Source: OM182 bacterium
Lineage (GTDB): Bacteria > Pseudomonadota > Gammaproteobacteria > Pseudomonadales > Azotimanducaceae
Assembly: GCA_004213835.1 (NCBI GenBank)
Contig: SHAE01000001.1
Coordinates: forward strand, 1-64,000
DNA: 64,000 bases
Direction of reading: 5' to 3'
Within the stretch, counting starts at the first letter, position 1; every line of letters begins with the position of its first letter. The notes under the pieces are model-generated. The model worked only from the letters and a program-made list of their open reading frames with translations, was not told where the DNA came from and made no database searches. This document shows, piece by piece, positions 48,727 through 55,454 of this stretch. The position numbers and the translations under genes are program-made.

Positions 48727-50136
48727 CTACTGCCTAACGGTAAATTCCGTCAGCAGCTGATAAAACGTGGCCACACCCTGAGTGACATTGTCCACACTGA
48801 TGCGCTCGTCGTTGCCATGTACGCCAGTAAACTCAGATGGCGCAAAGACGAAGGGCGAGTAGCCGTAGCTGGTGATACCCAAGTCCCGAAAGAAATGCGA
48901 ATCAGTGAAGCCGCCCGCCACGGTAGGTATCAGCTCTGCACCATACTGTTCCTCCGCGACCTTTGCGATGACGCGAAAGAGCGGGGTGTCTGTACGACTG
49001 GTTGCCGGTGTGAAACCCATAATCTTCTCGATGACGATTTGGTCATCGTTGATGATTTGGCTGAGTTCGGCGAGAAACTGCTCCGGGTTTTGATCTGGCA
49101 GCAGTCGGCAGTCTAGCTCCGCCGATGCTTCAGCAGGCACCACGTTGATTTTACTGCTACCGGTCAGCCGAGTAATCGAGCAGGTATTACGTAGCAACGC
49201 ATGGGCACCAGGATTGCGTAAGCGCAGGCCCAGCAGATAACTTGAATCGTTCGCCGCTTGCGCTATGCCTGCGTATTGGCTGCGATTGCCGGCATCTTGG
49301 TAGGGCGCAAGGCCTTCAAACATCGCAGCAACCGCAGGCACCACGTTGACAGGAAATTCTGTTTGCCGCACACGTTCCAGTCCGCGGACCAGCCGGGTAA
49401 CAGAGGTCGTAACCTGAGGTGCTGACCCATGCCCCGGTCGGCCCGAGGCATTCAATCGCAACCACAAAGGTACTTTCTGGGTTACCTCTACCATGACCGC
49501 GACGCCCTGCTCGAAGCGCCTGCCTGAACCACCCTCATTTAGTAAATAGCCCACATTGGCAAACAGGTTCGGACGATTTTCTACCAACCAGCCGGCGCCG
49601 AAAAAGCCACCGGCCTCCTCATCTGCTGTGGCCATATACCACACGTCCCGGTTCAGTGGTTGCTGACTTGCAGCCAAGGCCAAGAACGCTTGCAGTTGCA
49701 CGATGCCAAGGCCCTTGGTGTCGATGGCTCCGCGACCGTATATGTAGCCATCGACCTGCTCACCGCTCAGTGGGTCTACGGACCAGTGAGCCGCGTTAGC
49801 AGGTACTACGTCGATATGATGCAGCAGTACTAGGGCGGGTAAGGTGTTGCCTTCGGCGTCTGGGGTACCAGGTAGCTTGGCCCACAAGTTACCGCGACCC
49901 GGCGCAGACTCAACGCTTTCGTAAGCGATGCCTGCTTGATCCAGCAACGAACTCAAATAAGCGACCCCCCGAGATTCATTGCCCGGTGGGTTGATGGTAT
50001 CCACCTGTAGATAGCCGACCAGATTGGGCACCGCCTGCTGCACATAGGGCTCAATATCCATCGCCCGCGAAGACATCGACGCCATAAGTAGTAATAGTAC
50101 GCCGCAGGGTAAAAACCATGGTTTGCGCCTCGTCAT
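48727..50136 (-). CDS. M20 family metallopeptidase, exported
   Basis: This 469-residue zinc peptidase has a signal peptide (about 1-25) and the M20 ligands: His107-x-Asp109 (HHIDVVPA), Asp139 in GRGAIDTKG, the Glu173-Glu174 pair in TADEEAGG, Glu in LLNEGGSG and a late His in TDSHFFRD. The middle insertion is the lid/dimerisation domain. The overall pattern resembles PM20D1/carboxypeptidase Yscs-type enzymes that act on N-acyl amino acids or dipeptides. Being exported, it likely works in the periplasm. It is first in a run with a serine hydrolase and a membrane protein. Confidence 0.83.
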   Translation of the reverse strand: MTRRKPWFLPCGVLLLLMASMSSRAMDIEPYVQQAVPNLVGYLQVDTINPPGNESRGVAYLSSLLDQAGIAYESVESAPGRGNLWAKLPGTPDAEGNTLPALVLLHHIDVVPANAAHWSVDPLSGEQVDGYIYGRGAIDTKGLGIVQLQAFLALAASQQPLNRDVWYMATADEEAGGFFGAGWLVENRPNLFANVGYLLNEGGSGRRFEQGVAVMVEVTQKVPLWLRLNASGRPGHGSAPQVTTSVTRLVRGLERVRQTEFPVNVVPAVAAMFEGLAPYQDAGNRSQYAGIAQAANDSSYLLGLRLRNPGAHALLRNTCSITRLTGSSKINVVPAEASAELDCRLLPDQNPEQFLAELSQIINDDQIVIEKIMGFTPATSRTDTPLFRVIAKVAEEQYGAELIPTVAGGFTDSHFFRDLGITSYGYSPFVFAPSEFTGVHGNDERISVDNVTQGVATFYQLLTEFTVRQ

Positions 50137-50253
50137 GTCAAAGCTTCTGCATTGCAAAAAGAAATCCTCGGTGTTGAGTCAAGCGGGGAAAGGACTATCG
50201 CAGACGATGCCGAAGTCGCCATAATCTAGCAACCCAAACAGTTGGAGCGTTCA

Positions 50254-51300
50254 TTGAAGATTTCTACTTTGATCAATTATGCGGGCGGTTTCAAAGAAGC
50301 CGTGGCGGAGGTAAAGGAACTCGAGCAGGCGGGTTTGGACGTGGTCTGGGTGCCAGAAGCGTATTCCTTTGATGCTCCGTCGGCCATGGGCTATCTGGCG
50401 GCGCAAACTCAGCGCGTCATCATCGCGTCCGGTATTTTGCCGATTTACAGCCGCACCCCAAGTCTATTGGCCATGACAGCAGCCGGTGTTGACTACCTGT
50501 CCGACGGCCGTGCCATGCTAGGCCTTGGTGCATCGGGGCCCCAAGTTATTGAGGGTTTTCATGGCGTGCCCTATATCGCTCCCGTGGCCCGTACCCGGGA
50601 GGTGATCGAAATTTGTCGACAGGTTTGGCGCCGCGAAAAAGTCCAGCATATGGGCGAGCACTATCAGATTCCGTTACCACAAGACCGCGGCACTGGTTTG
50701 GGCAAGCCGCTAAAACTGATCAATCACCCGGTGCGCAGCGATATCCCCATTGCCATCGCCTCACTAGGACCGGCGAGCGTGGCGGCAACGGCTGAGCTTG
50801 CCGATGCTTGGCTACCAGCGTTCTATACCGCCGAAGCGGCAGATGCGGTTTGGGGTGATTCGCTACGCAAAGGCGCGCAGTTGCGAGACAGCGATCGTAC
50901 GCCACTGGACGTCTATGCCGGCGGCAGCGTCGCCATTGGTGACGACATGGAAGCTCTGCGTGATCGTGGCCGGCCCGGCGCAGCGCTCTACATCGGCGGC
51001 ATGGGCGCGCGCTCTAAAAACTTTTATAACGACATTTTCGCCAAGAGTGGCTACGAAGCAGAAGCGAAGATCATCCAAGATTTGTATTTGGCCGGTGACA
51101 AGAAGGCAGCTGAAGCAGCCATACCCGACGACTATCTCGCCAAGAGTTCTCTTATCGGCCCTGAGGGCTTTGTGAAGGAGCGTCTTTACGCGCTGCGTGA
51201 ATCTGGTGTGACCTCGCTGAATGTGAGTTTTGCCGGCGCCGACGCAGCCCAGCGCACAGCCCAATGCGAGAAGCTACGCAACTTGGTGGATTCGCTCTAA
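50254..51300 (+). CDS. Luciferase-like (LLM class) oxidoreductase, F420-type family
   Basis: This 348-residue TIM-barrel flavoprotein matches the LLM family often labelled F420-dependent: VWVPEAYSFDAPS (about 32-44), GILPIYSRTP, MLGLGASGPQVIEGFHG and IAIASLGPASVAATAELADAWLP. I chose TTG at 50254, where the strand ISTLINYAGG begins and GGAG lies 7 bases upstream; the earlier TTG at 50242 is less likely. No F420 biosynthesis gene is visible, so FMN use is equally possible. It is divergent from the M20 peptidase gene and convergent with tesB. Confidence 0.8.
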   Translation: MKISTLINYAGGFKEAVAEVKELEQAGLDVVWVPEAYSFDAPSAMGYLAAQTQRVIIASGILPIYSRTPSLLAMTAAGVDYLSDGRAMLGLGASGPQVIEGFHGVPYIAPVARTREVIEICRQVWRREKVQHMGEHYQIPLPQDRGTGLGKPLKLINHPVRSDIPIAIASLGPASVAATAELADAWLPAFYTAEAADAVWGDSLRKGAQLRDSDRTPLDVYAGGSVAIGDDMEALRDRGRPGAALYIGGMGARSKNFYNDIFAKSGYEAEAKIIQDLYLAGDKKAAEAAIPDDYLAKSSLIGPEGFVKERLYALRESGVTSLNVSFAGADAAQRTAQCEKLRNLVDSL

Positions 51301-51342
51301 CGCGAGCTAAGGTGCCTAGGCTAACCTGCCAGTCAACAATAC

Positions 51343-52161
51343 CTAGGTGTCACGCACGCGGATTAGCCCTTCCTGCACGGTAGATGCCAGCAGTTCGCCG
51401 GACTGGGAAAAAATGTTGCCGCGAGCAAAACCCCGAGCTTGCGATGCACTAGGGGAATCAATGGCGTACAGCAGCCATTGATTCAATTCGATAGGCCGAT
51501 GAAACCACATCGCATGATCGAGGCTGGCCACCTGCATTTGCTCGCGTTTGAAACGTCCGCGATGGGGCAGGCGAGCGGTGCCGATAAGCACGTTGTCAGA
51601 TTCAAATACCAGCAGGCTTGCGGCAACAAGATGTTCTGGCGGTACGCGACCGGTGGGCTTAAACCAGACAAACTGCTCCGGCGGCTGAGGCGTTTCAGAC
51701 TGCAGGCGACGGAATTCGTGGCGCCACGTGACGAAGGGCGCATCAAAGAGCGCGGGGGGGATCTTCTCTTCCGACGGAGGCTTTAGGTCGGGCATCGTCG
51801 CTTGATGATCCAGCCCAGATTCCACGATCTGAAACGATGCGTCCATGTTGAAAATGGCTTCGCCGCGCTGGGTCACCAAAATTCGACGCGTGGCAAAAGA
51901 CCTGCCGTCTCTGGCTCGTTCAACGCGAATAACCGCCGGTACCCTAGGATCACCCGGACGCAGAAAATAGCCGTGCAGCGAGTGCACGCGCAGCTCTGGC
52001 GAAACCGTGCGCCCACCGGCCATCAGGGCCTGGGCCATAATCTGGCCCCCATAGAGCCGCCCCTGTCGGCCTTCTGGGTGCTGGGCGCGAAAGATGTTTT
52101 CTTCGATTTGCTCCAGCGCTAGCAACCCCAGCAGCTCCTGCAGCTTCTCCCCAGACCTCAT
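51343..52161 (-). CDS. tesB: Acyl-CoA thioesterase II
   Basis: This 272-residue double hotdog enzyme hydrolyses acyl-CoA to fatty acid and CoA. The N-terminal hotdog contains RLYGGQIMAQAL and SLHGYFLRPGD; the C-terminal hotdog contains the LDHAMWFHRP block with the active-site Asp, and SQSGELLASTVQEGLIR. Length and motifs match TesB. A 113-residue unknown gene lies 27 bases upstream on the same strand. It converges with the LLM gene. Confidence 0.93.
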   Translation of the reverse strand: MRSGEKLQELLGLLALEQIEENIFRAQHPEGRQGRLYGGQIMAQALMAGGRTVSPELRVHSLHGYFLRPGDPRVPAVIRVERARDGRSFATRRILVTQRGEAIFNMDASFQIVESGLDHQATMPDLKPPSEEKIPPALFDAPFVTWRHEFRRLQSETPQPPEQFVWFKPTGRVPPEHLVAASLLVFESDNVLIGTARLPHRGRFKREQMQVASLDHAMWFHRPIELNQWLLYAIDSPSASQARGFARGNIFSQSGELLASTVQEGLIRVRDT

Positions 52162-52188
52162 GACGTGCCTGAGCCTGTCCGTATCCGA

Positions 52189-52530
52189 TTAATCGACACA
52201 GTAAGGACCATAGAGTGGGTGGTCGTGCAGTGCACGTCGACGACCGGCGAGATCAACAATATCTGGATAGTTCCACAGAAGATTGACCGACAAATCACTC
52301 TGATCTGCCGGATTGGATAGCGCGTCGATCATCACCTGTGCATCTTCCTCAATCCAAAGATCTTCGGGAATGCCGCAGAGCATCTCCATCACCGCCTTGA
52401 TGACCTCGTCATCGGTTGCGCGGTCCGCCGCGGTTTGCAGTGCCCACTGCCACACTTCCTGGCTTTCGAGGGTCTGCTGGTGCCAAGCCTGTAACTTGGT
52501 GATAACTTCATCGCGCTGCAATGTACTCAT
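52189..52530 (-). CDS. Small acidic protein of unknown function
   Basis: This 113-residue protein is not recognised. It is acidic and largely helical by composition (TKLQAWHQQTLESQEVWQWALQ, DDEVIKAVMEMLCGIPEDLW), rich in Trp, with no signal or membrane segment. It ends with HDHPLYGPYCVD. The ATG at 52530 is preferred; an upstream in-frame ATG adds ten residues. It is followed by tesB after 27 bases, so the two may be cotranscribed; divergent neighbour: arfB. Confidence 0.6.
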   Translation of the reverse strand: MSTLQRDEVITKLQAWHQQTLESQEVWQWALQTAADRATDDEVIKAVMEMLCGIPEDLWIEEDAQVMIDALSNPADQSDLSVNLLWNYPDIVDLAGRRRALHDHPLYGPYCVD

Positions 52531-52663
52531 GTCTGATGGATCCCTAAAAGACTCGCCCATATATTGGTGGCGGATTCTACCGACAATGGACAGCAGATAC
52601 CTCGCTCGGTGGTAACGACTGGGCAGAAACTCCTTCTATCGGACAGCCAACGAGACAGCCGAC

Positions 52664-53074
52664 ATGTTGAATTTTAAGTCTGTACCGAGTTCGGCCTGCG
52701 AATTCCGGTTTATTCACAGCTCCGGGCCGGGCGGACAACATGTGAATAAAACTGCTACCGCTGTTGAGTTACGGGTCGACATCGCATTGTTGTCCTTGAG
52801 CGCCAATGCCTGGCACCGACTACACAAACAGCAGGCCAAGCGCATCAGCAAGGAAGGCATACTCGTGGTACAGGCCAGCAGTCACCGCTCCCAACTGAAG
52901 AATCGTCAAGAGGCCCTCGATCGCGTCAACGACTTCATCAAGGAGGCGAAGGCTCGCGCCAAAACGCGCATCGCCACCCAGCCAACGCTGTCGTCAAAGC
53001 GCAAAAGGGTCGACCAAAAAAAGAAACACGCCTCCACTAAGAGGCAGCGCCAGCGGCCTGACTGGGAGCGATAG
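52664..53074 (+). CDS. arfB: Alternative ribosome-rescue factor ArfB (peptidyl-tRNA hydrolase)
   Basis: This 136-residue protein has the GGQ catalytic motif in SGPGGQHVNKT (about 20-31) and a Lys/Arg-rich C-terminal tail (KRKRVDQKKKHASTKRQRQR) that enters the empty mRNA channel. It frees ribosomes stalled without a stop codon by hydrolysing peptidyl-tRNA. The very end of the gene (DWER plus stop) is contained in a 25-bp sequence repeated 44 bases downstream. Hsp15 and the ABC-F protein encoded elsewhere here act in related rescue. Confidence 0.92.
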   Translation: MLNFKSVPSSACEFRFIHSSGPGGQHVNKTATAVELRVDIALLSLSANAWHRLHKQQAKRISKEGILVVQASSHRSQLKNRQEALDRVNDFIKEAKARAKTRIATQPTLSSKRKRVDQKKKHASTKRQRQRPDWER

Positions 53075-53120
53075 CGATCAGTCAATCCAAGAAGAAGCGG
53101 CCTGACTGGGAGCGATAGCG
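53052..53120. repeat. 25-bp direct repeat at the 3' end of arfB
   Basis: The 25 bases at 53052-53076, covering the last codons and stop of arfB, recur exactly at 53096-53120; a third partial start (GCGGCCTGA) follows at 53118. Period 44 bases. Confidence 0.9.
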
Positions 53121-53135
53121 GCCTGATAGGAAGAT

Positions 53136-53159
53136 CACCGGAACCAAAGCCAGCCGGTG
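53136..53159. other. Hairpin between arfB and dsbA
   Basis: CACCGG (53136-53141) and CCGGTG (53154-53159) form a 6-bp stem between convergent genes. There is no clear T tract, so a terminator role is only possible. Confidence 0.3.
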
Positions 53160-53160
53160 G

Positions 53161-53814
53161 TTATTCTGCTGCCAGTTCCCTTTGAACTAAGAAGTCCACC
53201 ACGTCGAGCATGCCTTGGTTGGAGCCAGCCATACGAGCCCCGACCCGGTACTTGCCGTTGACGATCATCATCGGTACCCCGGTAATGCCGTAGGCGCGGC
53301 CCTTGGCTTGAGCCTGCATGACCCGGCTTCGAACAAAGAAGGAGTTATACGATTTGCCGAATTCTTCCGTCGATATGCCCGCGTTGTCCTCGAACAATGC
53401 GGCCATGATGTCTTCGTCGCGAAGGTTCTTCGGTTGCGTGTGAATGGCCGCGAAGAGGGGTTCGTGCATTTGCTCGGTGACGCCCAGTATTTCAGCGGTA
53501 TAAAACGCCTGAGCCATCAGCGCCCAGTCGGATGAAAAGACGGCGGGCAAACGATTGAATACCGCCTGCTCAGATTTGTCTTGTTCCCAGCGCTCTAACA
53601 ATGGGTCGAAGCTGTAGCAGTGAACACACATATAGGAGAATACTTCCACCACCTCGACTTTGCGCGGCAGCTCCGCCTCAAGACCCGTTTCTACCGGAAT
53701 GTCGATGACTTCGTAGTGGGTGCCCTCTACATAGGTGCCCTCGGCGACCGCTAGGGCCATGGTCGTGGAAGCGATCAATCCCATGAGACTGTTGAGCAAT
53801 ATTCGAATCAGCAT
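53161..53814 (-). CDS. dsbA: Thiol:disulfide interchange protein DsbA with CVHC active site
   Basis: This 217-residue periplasmic oxidase has a signal peptide (about 1-24), the thioredoxin active site CVHC at 63-66 in place of the usual CPHC, and cis-proline Pro181 in TGVPMMIV. It introduces disulfides into exported proteins and is recharged by DsbB (gene at 9505-9993). It follows cytochrome c4 on the same strand after 25 bases, an arrangement also found in Pseudomonas. Confidence 0.92.
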   Translation of the reverse strand: MLIRILLNSLMGLIASTTMALAVAEGTYVEGTHYEVIDIPVETGLEAELPRKVEVVEVFSYMCVHCYSFDPLLERWEQDKSEQAVFNRLPAVFSSDWALMAQAFYTAEILGVTEQMHEPLFAAIHTQPKNLRDEDIMAALFEDNAGISTEEFGKSYNSFFVRSRVMQAQAKGRAYGITGVPMMIVNGKYRVGARMAGSNQGMLDVVDFLVQRELAAE

Positions 53815-53839
53815 GTCAGCGACCCTGTCGTGTTGCGGA

Positions 53840-54487
53840 CTAGTTTAGACCGCTGATGTAATCAGACAAGGCGGCTATTTCACGGTCTGACAAACCTTTG
53901 GAAACGCCGCGCATCATACCGCCGAAGATTTCATCGGATTTACGATTGCCTTCGCGATAAGCAATCAACTGAGCCGCGGTGTAAGCGGAGGATTGGCCGC
54001 TGACACGCGGGAAACCTGCCTGTGCATTCCCCGCGCCATTGGGGCCATGGCAAGAACTGCAGGCAGCCACGCCTTTCTCGGCAATACCGCCCTTATAAAT
54101 ACGTTGTGCCAGCGCAATTTCTGCGTCGCTGCCCGTGGCCTCTGCGGCCTTCGCCGGCAGGCTCGCGTAGTAGGCTGCAAGGTCGTCAAGGTCTTGCTCA
54201 CTTTTGCCGATCAGCTGGGCAGTCATCAGTGCCACATCACGCTCACCAGACTGGAACATTTTCAGTTGACGGGCAAGGTAGCGTTCGTTTTGCCCAGCCA
54301 ACTGGGGGTAGGAAGGATCGATGGCGGAGGCCCCGTCCTGACCATGACATGATGCACACACCATGGACTGGGCTTTGCCTGCTTGGGCATCACCAGCAGC
54401 GAGAACCTGTACTGAGGACAAGCCTAAGAGCACGGCCACTCCTAACATGCCAATCCGTAATTTTGCAGCAGCTTTACGAACACTCAT
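53840..54487 (-). CDS. Cytochrome c4
   Basis: This 215-residue dihaem periplasmic cytochrome has a signal peptide (about 1-31) and haem sites CASCH (44-48) and CSSCH (143-147), with axial Met residues in LMTAQLIG-like and GGMMRG segments. Cytochrome c4 passes electrons from the bc1 complex to terminal oxidases. I chose the ATG at 54487, directly before the signal peptide; the frame extends upstream without homology. It is upstream of dsbA and divergent from engB. Confidence 0.92.
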   Translation of the reverse strand: MSVRKAAAKLRIGMLGVAVLLGLSSVQVLAAGDAQAGKAQSMVCASCHGQDGASAIDPSYPQLAGQNERYLARQLKMFQSGERDVALMTAQLIGKSEQDLDDLAAYYASLPAKAAEATGSDAEIALAQRIYKGGIAEKGVAACSSCHGPNGAGNAQAGFPRVSGQSSAYTAAQLIAYREGNRKSDEIFGGMMRGVSKGLSDREIAALSDYISGLN

Positions 54488-54622
54488 TTTCGTTTTCCCT
54501 AATTCTTTGGCGTTGAATCTGCGTTGCTTCGACCTCGTAACGCGGTCAACCACTGAAACAAAAGCTTGCCACCGAGATTGTGATCCACCCCGGCTGCGCC
54601 ATTTCGATATATCCCCACGAGC

Positions 54623-54679
54623 GTTAACGGCTGTTTGCAGTTCGTTAACGGTATTTCGCAGCGCTGTTGACGCGCTGCG
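54623..54679. promoter_or_regulatory. GTTAACGG direct repeats and hairpin between cytochrome c4 and engB
   Basis: GTTAACGG occurs at 54623-54630 and 54644-54651, exactly 21 bases (two helical turns) apart, each followed by a similar TTT-GCAG segment. An 8-bp hairpin CGCAGCGC/GCGCTGCG (54657-54679) lies next to it. A paired operator is possible; the factor is unknown. Confidence 0.35.
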
Positions 54680-54760
54680 GCAGGTTTGTCCGCCAGCGGT
54701 GATACACTTGCCAAATCCTGCACGTATCTGCACCAACGAAGCGGAGAGATTATATACAAG

Positions 54761-55411
54761 ATGACTGAGAATGTGTCTTTGCCAGAACGATTGGACGCGA
54801 CCTTTTTGACCAGTGCACCGGATTTGAAGCGTTGTCCACCAATCGTCTCAGCAGAAGTAGCGTTTGCAGGCCGGTCCAATGCCGGCAAGTCCTCGGTGCT
54901 CAACCAGCTAACGGGCAATCGTCGCACCGCCAAGGTCAGTAAAACCCCAGGCCGAACCCAGCTTATGAACTTTTTCGATGTGCGCAGCGGTGGCCGCTTG
55001 GTGGACTTACCAGGATATGGCTACGCCAAAGCTGGCAAGGAGGCGCAAAAAAACTGGCAGAACGCGGTCAATCACTACCTCTCTTATCGCGACGCCTTGG
55101 TCGGCATCGTCTTAGTGATGGACATCAGACACCCGTGTCAGGCCTTTGATGAGCAAATGCTGGATTGGGCGGGCGCGAGCGAGCTTCCCATCCGCATACT
55201 GTTGAACAAGGCGGACAAGCTCAGCTTTGGGGCGCAAAAGCAAACCCTGTCGCGCGTGCAGCAGCGCTATGCCAAGCATCCTACCGCCTCATTCCAAACC
55301 TTTTCCGCGGCCCGGGGCGAAGGCAAAGCCGCGCTGATGGAGCAACTACTCGACTGGCTCAGCATCCCCCTAGACGACCTGGCTCCCCAAAGCAACGAGC
55401 CCGAGGGTTGA
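54761..55411 (+). CDS. engB: Ribosome biogenesis GTPase EngB/YsxC
   Basis: This 216-residue GTPase has G1 GRSNAGKS (37-44), the G2 region with TPGRTQ, G3 DLPGYGYAK and G4 NKADK. It is needed for large-subunit assembly. I chose the ATG at 54761 because family homology begins there. It converges with polA with 43 bases between; in Pseudomonas the engB-polA gap holds a small RNA, but this one is too short for that. Confidence 0.94.
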   Translation: MTENVSLPERLDATFLTSAPDLKRCPPIVSAEVAFAGRSNAGKSSVLNQLTGNRRTAKVSKTPGRTQLMNFFDVRSGGRLVDLPGYGYAKAGKEAQKNWQNAVNHYLSYRDALVGIVLVMDIRHPCQAFDEQMLDWAGASELPIRILLNKADKLSFGAQKQTLSRVQQRYAKHPTASFQTFSAARGEGKAALMEQLLDWLSIPLDDLAPQSNEPEG

Positions 55412-55454
55412 TGTCAGCGTTTCTCGCGTGCCCACATCCGTATGGGCCCGCAAC

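Noticed and set aside
55412-55454. Possible small RNA between engB and polA, as in Pseudomonas and enteric bacteria
   Set aside because: Only 43 bases separate the two stop codons, and no promoter or terminator is visible.
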